From positions 1 to 6,552 of the forward strand of contig DATKNI010000008.1 of NCBI GenBank assembly GCA_035541415.1: DNA of 6,552 nucleotides. Direction: 5' to 3'. The translations under genes and the position numbers were made by a program. Positions 1-6,244 of this stretch are shown one piece after another. Position 1 is the stretch's first letter. Every line of letters begins with the position of its first letter. The notes beneath the pieces are model-generated. The model saw nothing but the letters and a program-made list of their open reading frames with translations, was not told the DNA's origin and made no database searches. The DNA is from JAKAGE01 sp035541415 (lineage in GTDB: Bacteria; Patescibacteriota; Minisyncoccia; UBA6257; 2-01-FULL-56-20).

Positions 1-29
1 CGACCATTAAAAATTGATTAAATTCAAAT

Positions 30-49
30 AATTTTCTACTCTTGTAGAG
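30..49 (+). CRISPR. Cas12a-like (type V-A) repeat hairpin, single copy
   Basis: The sequence contains TTTCTACTCTTGTAGA (33-48): a 5-bp stem TCTAC/GTAGA (35-39 with 44-48) closed by the loop TCTT, preceded by an AAT/T-rich stretch. From memory of the family, this equals the core of the mature Cas12a crRNA handle, including the TCTT loop of the Acidaminococcus-type repeat. Two differences are visible: one extra T in the T run before the stem, and G instead of T just after it (49). No second repeat follows, because the tRNA begins at 54. If it is a true repeat, it would be the last, degenerate unit of an array lying left of position 1, or a solitary repeat. The rival reading is a chance hairpin in the tRNA leader, or part of the tRNA promoter (a weak TTGATT at 14-19 and TACTCT at 37-42 are 17 bases apart). 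Confidence 0.4.
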
Positions 50-53
50 AAAC

Positions 54-140
54 GGAGGCGTGCGTGAGCGGTTGAAACGGACGGTCTTGAAAACCGTTAT
101 GCCAGAAATGGCATCGAAGGTTCGAATCCTTCCGCCTCCG
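54..140 (+). tRNA. tRNA-Ser, anticodon UGA
   Basis: A full class II cloverleaf can be folded by eye. The acceptor stem GGAGGCG (54-60) pairs perfectly with CGCCTCC (133-139), with discriminator G at 140. The D stem is CGT/ACG (63-65 with 77-79) with the GG of the D loop at 70-71. The anticodon stem ACGGT/ACCGT (81-85 with 93-97) holds the loop CTTGAAA with anticodon TGA at 88-90. The long variable arm TGCCA-GAAA-TGGCA (100-113), typical of tRNA-Ser, and the T arm GAAGG-TTCGAAT-CCTTC (116-132) complete it. It reads UCA and related serine codons. The CCA end is not encoded, since CTA follows, so it must be added by a CCA-adding enzyme. It converges with the kdp operon. Confidence 0.97.
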
Positions 141-145
141 CTAGC

Positions 146-173
146 AAAATCGGATACCTGATGGTATCCGATT
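146..173. terminator. Intrinsic terminator between tRNA-Ser and the kdp operon
   Basis: An 11-bp perfect stem, AATCGGATACC (148-158) with GGTATCCGATT (163-173), is closed by a 4-base loop. Read on the minus strand it ends in a run of four T (149-146, partly within the stem), which suits termination of the kdp transcript. On the plus strand it lies 7 bases after the tRNA but is followed by GTGGTATT, a poor U tract. It sits exactly where two convergent units meet, so a shared bidirectional terminator is the simplest reading. Confidence 0.6.
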
Positions 174-182
174 GTGGTATTG

Positions 183-228
183 GGCGGGAGGATGTATCGT
201 AGCGACCGACTCACCTTTGGCGGGAGGA
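183..228. repeat. Pair of 10-bp direct repeats GGCGGGAGGA
   Basis: GGCGGGAGGA occurs at 183-192 and again at 219-228, starting 36 bases apart, in the gene-free stretch downstream of the kdp operon. A loose inverted pair, CACCTTT (212-218) and AAAGGTG (248-254), overlaps this zone and could fold in the 3' end of the kdp mRNA. No coding potential or known element is recognised here, and the repeats may be chance. Confidence 0.4.
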
Positions 229-255
229 CGGCCGAACTTTTGATATAAAAGGTGC

Positions 256-477
256 TTAAAATATCTTTCGCAAGAATTCGAAAGTGATATATCCGATCAG
301 CGCAGCGGTCACCGCGATAACAAAATTGGATACCGTAAAAATATCATGGACGGCCCATATGAATCCATGGCTTTGTCCCTTGCCCGATTGCGTAAACTCG
401 CCCATTAAAAGATTGGAATAAAAGAGAAATACGATGAAACCGATCTCGATAACGGCTCTTTGATAATGTTTTCTCAT
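256..477 (-). CDS. Small two-helix membrane protein, last gene of the kdp operon
   Basis: This 73-aa protein has a short basic N-terminus, a hydrophobic helix at about residues 9-27, a polar Gly/Ser/Lys-rich loop (about 28-45), a second helix at about 47-69 and a basic end (RKIF). By charge, both ends are probably cytoplasmic. Its ATG (477-475) directly follows the TAA of the short kdpD gene (480-478), so translation is probably coupled, and the two reading frames are the same. I cannot assign a family name. It does not resemble the KdpD membrane domain closely enough to call it a remnant, although two helices after a KdpD/Usp module invite that thought. Base composition is clearly more AT-rich (about 42% GC over the lines I counted) than in kdpABC. 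A role as membrane partner of the short KdpD or of the pump is inference from position only. Confidence 0.8.
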   Translation of the reverse strand: MRKHYQRAVIEIGFIVFLFYSNLLMGEFTQSGKGQSHGFIWAVHDIFTVSNFVIAVTAALIGYITFEFLRKIF

Positions 478-1590
478 TTAGATCATGACGATATGCACGT
501 CCGGCAATTTTTCGACAAGCGTTTCGGTTACTGATCTCTTAAATTTCGCAAGCCCCCGCTTTGGCATCGGATGCCCCTGCACCAAATGAGTAATGCCGTT
601 CGCGCGGACGAATTGGATCAATGCCTGTGCAACATTATCATCCTTTAACGTGAACGTTTCCGCGCCCATGCTTTTCGCAAGCCCAAGGATTTTTGCAGTT
701 TCATCGCGAACCGGGGAAAGCGCCCTGCTTTCTTCGGCGGCGGTAAGAACATGTACCACGTACCATGCGGCATTGAGCTGCGCAGCCAAACGCGAGGCTG
801 CCCGCAAGATCTCTTCGCTGTTCTGCTCCCCGCCACGGATGCGAACCATGATCTTGTTGAGCGCGCTGGGCTTCGCATCGGCGTGGAACTTTTCGCGCTG
901 CCGTTTGTCCAAGAGATTCGCCGTTTCGCTCAAAGCGAGTTCCCGCAAGCGCGTGAGATTCTCGATCGTGAAGAAATTATTGAGCGCCGTGTCGATGCGG
1001 TCGGGCTTGTAGATCTTTCCCGCCCGCAGGCGCTCGATAAGATCCATGGCCTCGATATCGACATTCGTAATAAGATCGGCTTGCGACACGATGGAATCCG
1101 GAATGCGCTCGGCCACTTTCACCCCTGTGGCTTTTTCCACGATATTATAGAGCGATTCGAGATGCTGGACGTTGAGCGTCGTAATGACGCTGATTCCCGC
1201 ATTAAGGAGGTCTTCCACGTCTTCATAACGTTTCTCATGTTTACCGCCCGGAGCGTTCGTGTGCGCAAGCTCATCGACCAACGCTACGGTCGGACGGCGC
1301 TTGAGGACGGCCGCGAGATCCATTTCCCTGAGTTCAAGATTGCCGTGCTTCACGATCCTCGGCGGCACGACTTCCAATCCTTTCGCCTGTGCGATCGTAT
1401 CGGGACGCTCGTGCGGTTCCATGTAGCCGATCACCACGTCAACGCCCGCTTCCTGAAGCGACTTGCCCTTCTGCAACATGCGGTAGGTCTTGCCGACGCC
1501 CGCCGCGGAGCCGAGGTAAATCTTAAGCTTGCCCCGCTCGCCGGTCTCGATCAACTGTAAAAAATCATCAGGAGTTTGATGGTAGGCCAT
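478..1590 (-). CDS. kdpD: Short KdpD: KdpD N-terminal domain plus Usp domain, no kinase
   Basis: In full-length KdpD this region is the cytoplasmic input part of the K+-responsive sensor kinase. The 370-aa protein shows a Walker A motif GSAAGVGKT (27-35), the Walker B-like DELAHTN (106-112), TTLNVQHLESL (137-147), RIPDSIVSQAD (162-172) and the ALNNFF...NLTRLRELAL segment (202-220), all KdpD-domain hallmarks. A Usp-type alpha/beta domain follows (about 245-370), ending in a GHP...KRSVTETL nucleotide-loop-like stretch. Full KdpD is near 900 residues; the four membrane helices, HisKA and HATPase domains are absent, and the ORF ends cleanly in TAA. Short KdpDs of this size are known in cyanobacteria (Anabaena) and Deinococcus, so this is probably a natural form, not a broken gene. 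The Usp domain of KdpD binds c-di-AMP in Staphylococcus; whether this one does is unknown. It starts 23 bases after kdpC without a well-placed ribosome site. Confidence 0.93.
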   Translation of the reverse strand: MAYHQTPDDFLQLIETGERGKLKIYLGSAAGVGKTYRMLQKGKSLQEAGVDVVIGYMEPHERPDTIAQAKGLEVVPPRIVKHGNLELREMDLAAVLKRRPTVALVDELAHTNAPGGKHEKRYEDVEDLLNAGISVITTLNVQHLESLYNIVEKATGVKVAERIPDSIVSQADLITNVDIEAMDLIERLRAGKIYKPDRIDTALNNFFTIENLTRLRELALSETANLLDKRQREKFHADAKPSALNKIMVRIRGGEQNSEEILRAASRLAAQLNAAWYVVHVLTAAEESRALSPVRDETAKILGLAKSMGAETFTLKDDNVAQALIQFVRANGITHLVQGHPMPKRGLAKFKRSVTETLVEKLPDVHIVMI

Positions 1591-1613
1591 GGCTCAATCA
1601 TATCGCTCCGGCG

Positions 1614-2210
1614 CTAGTTATGCACCGGGTATTGGTTATCAAGTGCGAGATTGAGCGTGACGACGTTCACGCCCGGCTCGCCGAAAACGCCCAAGCTGCG
1701 GCCGTCGGTATTCGCCTCGATCAAGGATTCCACCTCGGAGAGCGGGATATTCCGCGCCTTCGCAACGCGCGGCGCTTGGATCGCGGCGTTCGCAATGCTG
1801 ATCTCCGGATCAAGGCCGCTTCCCGATGCGGTGACCGCATCGGCCGGGACGGGCGTACTCGAAAACAAGCCATTCTCCGCGCGGTAAGCGGCAACATTTT
1901 GCTGGATCATCGTCGCAAGTTTCTGCGAGGTCGGCCCCAGATTTGTTCCGCCGGACGCGGTAGGATCGTAGCCCGCTCCTGCCGCCGAAGGACGCGGCTC
2001 GAAATATTGCGGCCCGCTGAAATTCTGCCCGATGAGCGCGGATCCGATCACGGTGCCGCTCGCATCTGTGATCAAACTGCCGTTCGCCTGCCACGGGAAG
2101 AGCGCTTGCCCGAACGCCCATACGGCGAGTGGATAGACGCCGCAGAGGATGACCGCGAAGACGAGCGTCGCGACGACCGATATTCGAATTTGTTTCAGGA
2201 ATTCTTTCAT
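1614..2210 (-). CDS. kdpC: Potassium-transporting ATPase KdpC subunit
   Basis: KdpC is the single-span subunit of the KdpFABC K+ importer, with a periplasmic domain that stabilises the complex and raises affinity of KdpB for ATP. The 198-aa product has one N-terminal helix (about residues 10-34) and the conserved family stretches in order: GSALIGQNF, YFEPRPSAAG, GYDPTASGGTNLGPTS, VPADAVTASGSGLDPEIS, QAPRVAKAR and, near the end, LGVFGEPGVNVVTLNLALD. The length is normal for the family (about 190). The start ATG lies 4 bases after the kdpB stop (TAA ATCC ATG), implying translational coupling; no Shine-Dalgarno is visible. The gene ends in TAG 23 bases before the short kdpD. Confidence 0.97.
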   Translation of the reverse strand: MKEFLKQIRISVVATLVFAVILCGVYPLAVWAFGQALFPWQANGSLITDASGTVIGSALIGQNFSGPQYFEPRPSAAGAGYDPTASGGTNLGPTSQKLATMIQQNVAAYRAENGLFSSTPVPADAVTASGSGLDPEISIANAAIQAPRVAKARNIPLSEVESLIEANTDGRSLGVFGEPGVNVVTLNLALDNQYPVHN

Positions 2211-2214
2211 GGAT

Positions 2215-4233
2215 TTAGACGAGGTGAAGCGCGGTTATCGCGAGGTCGATGAGTTTGATGCCGATAAACGGAGCGATGATACCGCCGAGCCCGTAAATGA
2301 TAAGATTCCGGCGCAAGACCGTCGCGGGAGGCAGCGGCCGGAACTTTACGCCTTTTAATGCGAGCGGAATCAGGAGAATGATGATGATCGCGTTGAAGAT
2401 GACTGCGGAGAGCACGGCACTGTAGGAACTCGTAAGATGCATGACGTTCAGGGGCGCGATCGCCGGGAAGGTGGCGAGGAGCATGGCCGGAATGATCGCG
2501 AAATATTTCGCGACATCGTTCGCGATACTGAAGGTCGTGAGCGCTCCGCGCGTCATAAGCATCTGCTTGCCGATCTCGACGATCTCGATGAGCTTTGTCG
2601 GATTCGAATCGAGATCGACCATGTTACCTGCTTCTTTCGCCGCTTGCGTGCCCGTGTTCATTGCGACGCCGACATCGGCTTGCGCGAGCGCGGGCGCATC
2701 GTTCGTGCCGTCGCCCGTCATGGCGACGAGGCGGCCTCCTGCCTGTTCCCTGCGGATGAGATCGAGTTTGTCCTTCGGTTTCGCTTCGGCGAGAAAATCA
2801 TCCACACCCGCTTCTTTGGCGATCGCGGCGGCCGTGAGCGGATTGTCACCCGTGATCATGATCGTCTTGATGCCCATCTCGCGGAACAGATTGAACCGTT
2901 CGACGAGGCCGCCCTTCACGACATCCTTCAGATAAATAACGCCGAGGATCTTGTCGTGGGTCGCGACGACGAGCGGCGTACCCCCTGCTTTCGCGATCCG
3001 CTCCACTTCCATCTCGGTATCTTGCGCGAACTTTCCGCGCGACCAATGGCGGATCGCATTCGCTTCGCCTTTGCGGTATTTCGTGAATTCCATATCGAGC
3101 CCGCTCATGCGCGTCTGCGCCGAAAACGGAACGAAGGTGGCGGACGGCATCTCGTGGATCTCGCGCTCGCGGATGCCGAACTGCTTCGCAAGGACGACGA
3201 TGCTCCGGCCTTCGGGCGTCTCGTCGGCAAGCGACGCAAGCTGGGCCGCGTCCGCCAGCTCTTCGACGATGACGCCCGGAGCTGGGATGAATTCTGTCGC
3301 ATGACGATTGCCAAGCGTGATCGTCCCTGTCTTATCGAGGAGCAACACGTCCACGTCGCCCGCCGCTTCGACTGCCCGGCCGCTCATCGCGAGTACGTTA
3401 TGCTGCACGAGCCGGTCGATGCCCGCAATGCCGATCGCGGAAAGCAAACCGCCGATCGTTGTGGGAATAAGGCAGACGAGGAGCGCGGCGAGAACGGTGA
3501 TCGAGAACGTCGTTCCGGCGTAGATGCCCATCGGCAGGAGCGTGATGATGACCACCATGAAGATGATCGTGAGCGCCGAGAGCAGGATCGTGAGCGCGAT
3601 CTCGTTCGGCGTTTTCTGGCGCTTCGCGCCTTCGACGAGCGTGATCATGTGATCCAGGAAACTCTCGCCGGGATTCGCGGTGATGCGCACCTTGATCTGG
3701 TCGGAGAGCACTTTCGTACCGCCGGTGACCGCGCTCCGGTCGCCGCCCGCTTCCCGGATAACGGGAGCCGATTCCCCGGTGATCGCCGATTCGTCAACCG
3801 TCGCCGCGCCCTCGACGATCTCGCCGTCGCCCGGGATCGTATCGCCTGCCGCGACGAGAACAATATCGCCTTTCCGCAAAAGTTCCGCGCCGATCTTTTC
3901 GAGCTCGCCGTCGTGCTTGAACCGCATCGCAAAAAGCTGGGTCCTCGATTTGCGGAGCGCGTCCGCTTGCGCCTTGCCGCGACCTTCCGCCATCGCCTCC
4001 GCGAAGTTCGCGAAAAGCACCGTAAACCAAAGCCATAGGGCGATTTGGATCACAAAACCCTGCGGCTCATGGCTCAGCCAGATCTCAATGGTCGTTACGA
4101 TCGCACCGATCATCGTCACGAACATGACAGGATTTTTCACCATCCGGCGCGGATCAAGCTTCAAGAAGGCACCTTTGATCGCAGGGATGATGATGGTCGT
4201 ATCGAATATGCTGCGCTGTTGTTTGATGGCCAT
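2215..4233 (-). CDS. kdpB: Potassium-transporting P-type ATPase subunit KdpB
   Basis: KdpB is the catalytic subunit that hydrolyses ATP to drive K+ uptake through KdpA. The 672-aa protein is full length (E. coli 682). Visible motifs are the actuator-domain TGES (152-155), CLIPTT in the fourth helix (254-259), the phosphorylation motif DKTGTIT with Asp300, DETPEGRS (337-344), the nucleotide-domain FVPFSAQTRMSG (367-378) with the KGE around Lys388, TGDN (461-464) and TGDGTNDAP (506-514). The Asp573/Lys576 pair in the fifth helix corresponds to the E. coli Asp583/Lys586 pair needed for coupling. Ser155 of TGES matches the serine (Ser162) phosphorylated to inhibit E. coli KdpB at high K+, so that brake could exist here. 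The start lies 9 bases after the kdpA stop; the codon is embedded in CCATGGCC with no ribosome-binding site. Confidence 0.98.
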   Translation of the reverse strand: MAIKQQRSIFDTTIIIPAIKGAFLKLDPRRMVKNPVMFVTMIGAIVTTIEIWLSHEPQGFVIQIALWLWFTVLFANFAEAMAEGRGKAQADALRKSRTQLFAMRFKHDGELEKIGAELLRKGDIVLVAAGDTIPGDGEIVEGAATVDESAITGESAPVIREAGGDRSAVTGGTKVLSDQIKVRITANPGESFLDHMITLVEGAKRQKTPNEIALTILLSALTIIFMVVIITLLPMGIYAGTTFSITVLAALLVCLIPTTIGGLLSAIGIAGIDRLVQHNVLAMSGRAVEAAGDVDVLLLDKTGTITLGNRHATEFIPAPGVIVEELADAAQLASLADETPEGRSIVVLAKQFGIREREIHEMPSATFVPFSAQTRMSGLDMEFTKYRKGEANAIRHWSRGKFAQDTEMEVERIAKAGGTPLVVATHDKILGVIYLKDVVKGGLVERFNLFREMGIKTIMITGDNPLTAAAIAKEAGVDDFLAEAKPKDKLDLIRREQAGGRLVAMTGDGTNDAPALAQADVGVAMNTGTQAAKEAGNMVDLDSNPTKLIEIVEIGKQMLMTRGALTTFSIANDVAKYFAIIPAMLLATFPAIAPLNVMHLTSSYSAVLSAVIFNAIIIILLIPLALKGVKFRPLPPATVLRRNLIIYGLGGIIAPFIGIKLIDLAITALHLV

Positions 4234-4242
4234 GGTAGTTGA

Positions 4243-5967
4243 TTAGAATAATGTTCCTGAATGCATGAGGAAGTGCTCGACGATGGGTCCGAGCGTGAGC
4301 GCCGGGAAGAACGTGAGGGCTCCGACAAGGAGCACGACCGCGATCAAAAGAATCACGAAGATCGGCCCGGTCACTGGGAACGACCCCTGGCCCTGCGGCA
4401 CGAGTTTCTTCTGTGCAAACGATCCCGCAAGCGCCATGACGGGGATCACGGTGATGAATCGTCCGAAGAACATCGCGAGGCCAAGCGTCGTGTCATACCA
4501 CATGGCATTAGCCGTGAGCCCCGCAAAGGCGCTCCCGTTGTTGCCCGTTGCCGAGCTGAAAGCGTAGAGGATCTCGCTGAACCCGTGCGGTCCGGCGTTA
4601 TTCAATCCTGCGAGCCCCCATTGCGTCGTCGCCGCAAGCGCCGTAAATCCGAGGATGGTGAACACCGGCGCGAGTACCGAAAGCATGGACACTTTTACGT
4701 CGTACGCTTCGATTTTTTGGCCGAGATATTCCGGCGTGCGTCCGATCATGAGTCCGGCGATGAACACCGCAAGAATGGCAAAAACAATGATGCCGTAGAG
4801 TCCCGATCCTACGCCGCCAAAAATGATCTCACCGAGCTCCATGTTCACGAGCGGCACGATGCCGCCAAGCGGCGTGAACGAATCGTGCATGGAATTTACG
4901 CCGCCATTCGACGCGTCGGTGGTGAGCGTCGCGAAAAGCGACGAGTTGAAAATGCCGAACCGAACCTCCTTGCCTTCCATATTCCCATCTTGAGCCGCGA
5001 CGCCCAATTGCTGATGGATAGGATTACCCGCTTGCTCATAATGGTATGCAACAAAAAATCCGACGAGGAATACGATGAGCATGGCGGCCCATATCGCCCA
5101 GCCATGCTTTTGATTCTTCACCATGCGTCCGTAGTAGTACGTGAGCGCGCTTGAGATGCCGATGATGCCGAACATCTCAAGGAAATTCGAAAGGCCATTC
5201 GGATTTTCATACGGAGCGGCAGAGTTGGCATTCAGGTAACCGCCGCCGTTCGTCCCGATCATCTTGATGGCCTCCTGCGACGCGATCGGCCCTTGCGGGA
5301 TCGATTGCGTACTTGCGGCGCTTGTCGGTTGTACGACGTTTGCCGTTGTATACGGATGGAAATTCTGCGGAATGCCCTGTGCCACGAGAACAACGGCAAA
5401 TACGAATGCGATCGGGAGCAGGAGATAATACGTCGTGCGGGTAAGGTCGGTCCAGAAATTGCCGATCGTTGTCGCCGTGTGCCGCGCAATGCCGCGTACC
5501 AAAGCCGCCGCGAGCGCGATGCCGGTCGCCGCCGACACGAAGTTATGGATCACGAGCGCAACCATCTGCGAGAAATACGACATCGTCGCTTCTCCGGCAT
5601 AGCTCTGCCAGTTCGTGTTCGTCGTGAAGCTCACCGCGGTATTGAACGCGAGATGCGGACTCAGGTTTGGCAATCCCTGCGGATTGAGCGGAAGCCATTG
5701 CTGGATACGCAGGATGATGTAAGTGAAGAAGAGGCTTACCGCGCTGAAAAGCAGCATGGCAACCGTATATTGCTTCCAGTTCTGCTCTTTGTGCGGATCG
5801 ATGCCAAACAGCCGGTACGTCAACCGCTCAAGCGGTTTCATGAGCTTGTCGAGGAATGTCTTGCCGTCCGGATCAAGCACGCGCACCAAATACGCGCCGA
5901 GATATTTCGTGATCACAACGATTACCGCAATATAGATGCCAAGTTGGAGCCAATCGATAAGAGGCAT
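4243..5967 (-). CDS. kdpA: Potassium-transporting ATPase KdpA subunit
   Basis: KdpA is the channel-like, K+-selective subunit (superfamily of K+ transporters) of the Kdp pump. At 574 aa it is slightly longer than E. coli KdpA (557). Four pore-loop segments are recognisable: FTTNTNWQ (114-121), GTNGGGYLNANS (238-249), TTDASNGGVNSMHDS (349-363) and SSATGNNGSAFAGL (471-484). Gln121 matches E. coli Gln116, known to affect K+ affinity. About ten hydrophobic helices are spread over the sequence, and GRTPEYLGQKIE (409-420) is another family signature. The fourth pore loop reads TGNN where E. coli, from memory, has ANNN. The start ATG is 6 bases after kdpF, preceded by ACCACC and no Shine-Dalgarno. 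Confidence 0.98.
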   Translation of the reverse strand: MPLIDWLQLGIYIAVIVVITKYLGAYLVRVLDPDGKTFLDKLMKPLERLTYRLFGIDPHKEQNWKQYTVAMLLFSAVSLFFTYIILRIQQWLPLNPQGLPNLSPHLAFNTAVSFTTNTNWQSYAGEATMSYFSQMVALVIHNFVSAATGIALAAALVRGIARHTATTIGNFWTDLTRTTYYLLLPIAFVFAVVLVAQGIPQNFHPYTTANVVQPTSAASTQSIPQGPIASQEAIKMIGTNGGGYLNANSAAPYENPNGLSNFLEMFGIIGISSALTYYYGRMVKNQKHGWAIWAAMLIVFLVGFFVAYHYEQAGNPIHQQLGVAAQDGNMEGKEVRFGIFNSSLFATLTTDASNGGVNSMHDSFTPLGGIVPLVNMELGEIIFGGVGSGLYGIIVFAILAVFIAGLMIGRTPEYLGQKIEAYDVKVSMLSVLAPVFTILGFTALAATTQWGLAGLNNAGPHGFSEILYAFSSATGNNGSAFAGLTANAMWYDTTLGLAMFFGRFITVIPVMALAGSFAQKKLVPQGQGSFPVTGPIFVILLIAVVLLVGALTFFPALTLGPIVEHFLMHSGTLF

Positions 5968-5973
5968 GGTGGT

Positions 5974-6057
5974 TTAAAAATTTTCCGGACGGATCATCGA
6001 CCAAAAAAGGTACACGATGAGCCCGACCGCAATGATGCCGATAATGATAGTGGCCAT
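5974..6057 (-). CDS. kdpF: KdpF, small lipid-like stabilising subunit of the Kdp pump
   Basis: This 27-aa peptide was found by translating the gap ahead of kdpA. It begins MATIIIGIIAVGL, continues with an aromatic/aliphatic membrane helix (VYLFWS) and ends RPENF. One transmembrane helix followed by R-P-E-x-F is the KdpF signature (E. coli KdpF is 29 aa). In E. coli KdpF sits between KdpA and KdpB and stabilises the complex. The stop TAA lies 6 bases before the kdpA start, and the ATG is within CCATGGCC, 2 bases after the stop of the preceding peptide. Genes this short are usually missed by automatic callers. Confidence 0.93.
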   Translation of the reverse strand: MATIIIGIIAVGLIVYLFWSMIRPENF

Positions 6058-6059
6058 GG

Positions 6060-6143
6060 TTATAGTTTTTCGCAGGCCTTCACATAGAGAAGGCACAGCG
6101 CAAAAAACACGACGACGACGGCTATGAAAAATAAGTCTTGCAT
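6060..6143 (-). CDS. 27-aa single-pass membrane peptide, first gene of the kdp operon
   Basis: On the minus strand an ATG (6143-6141) opens a 27-codon frame ending in TAA (6062-6060), 2 bases before kdpF. The product starts MQDLFFIAVVVVFFALCLLY and ends VKACEKL: an acidic/polar N-terminus, one strong helix (about 4-21), then Lys, Cys and charged residues. I recall similar tiny hydrophobic frames ahead of kdpF in other bacteria, ending in a Cys-(Asp/Glu)-x-Leu-like tail, but cannot verify this here and know no accepted gene name. It is the first gene after the promoter, with a leader of only about 9 bases. It could be a second small pump subunit, a membrane regulator, or a translated leader peptide for the operon. 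It is not KdpF, which follows with its own RPExF end. Confidence 0.75.
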   Translation of the reverse strand: MQDLFFIAVVVVFFALCLLYVKACEKL

Positions 6144-6158
6144 GTTCGTTTCATGTTC

Positions 6159-6186
6159 AAAATATATCCTCTGGATTTATTGTCAA
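6159..6186 (-). promoter_or_regulatory. Probable sigma70-type promoter of the kdp operon
   Basis: On the minus strand a perfect -35 box TTGACA (6186-6181) is followed after 16 bases by TATTTT (6164-6159) as a -10 box; TATATT (6166-6161) is an alternative with a 14-base spacer. Transcription would begin near 6152, only about 9 bases before the first ATG, leaving no room for a riboswitch in the leader. The -35 overlaps the small palindrome TATTG-T-CAATA (6178-6188), a possible repressor contact. Confidence 0.6.
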
Positions 6187-6244
6187 TAGCTATAATCGTA
6201 AAATTTTCTTTATATCAAGGGCTTTATGATGCATTTTTAGATCG

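Noticed and set aside
54..140. tRNA-Ser as an integration site with a duplicated 3' end
   Set aside because: I found no second copy of the tRNA 3' end (the T arm or CGCCTCC stem) in the window, so no attachment-site pair can be shown.
751..1560. Long open frame (269 codons) on the plus strand opposite the short kdpD
   Set aside because: It is fully antisense to a clear KdpD protein, is rich in Arg/His/Asp without any recognisable domain, and follows from the GC-rich codon pattern of the real gene.
2437..4038. Open frame of 533 codons on the plus strand opposite kdpB
   Set aside because: Antisense shadow of kdpB: highly charged Arg/Asp/Glu/His-rich composition with no domain, while the minus strand encodes a perfect P-type ATPase.
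4261..5154. Open frame of 297 codons on the plus strand opposite kdpA
   Set aside because: Antisense to kdpA, low-complexity charged sequence, no domain or start signal.
6191..6196. Perfect TATAAT on the plus strand
   Set aside because: No acceptable -35 box lies 15-19 bases upstream, and the next plus-strand gene is more than 200 bases away.
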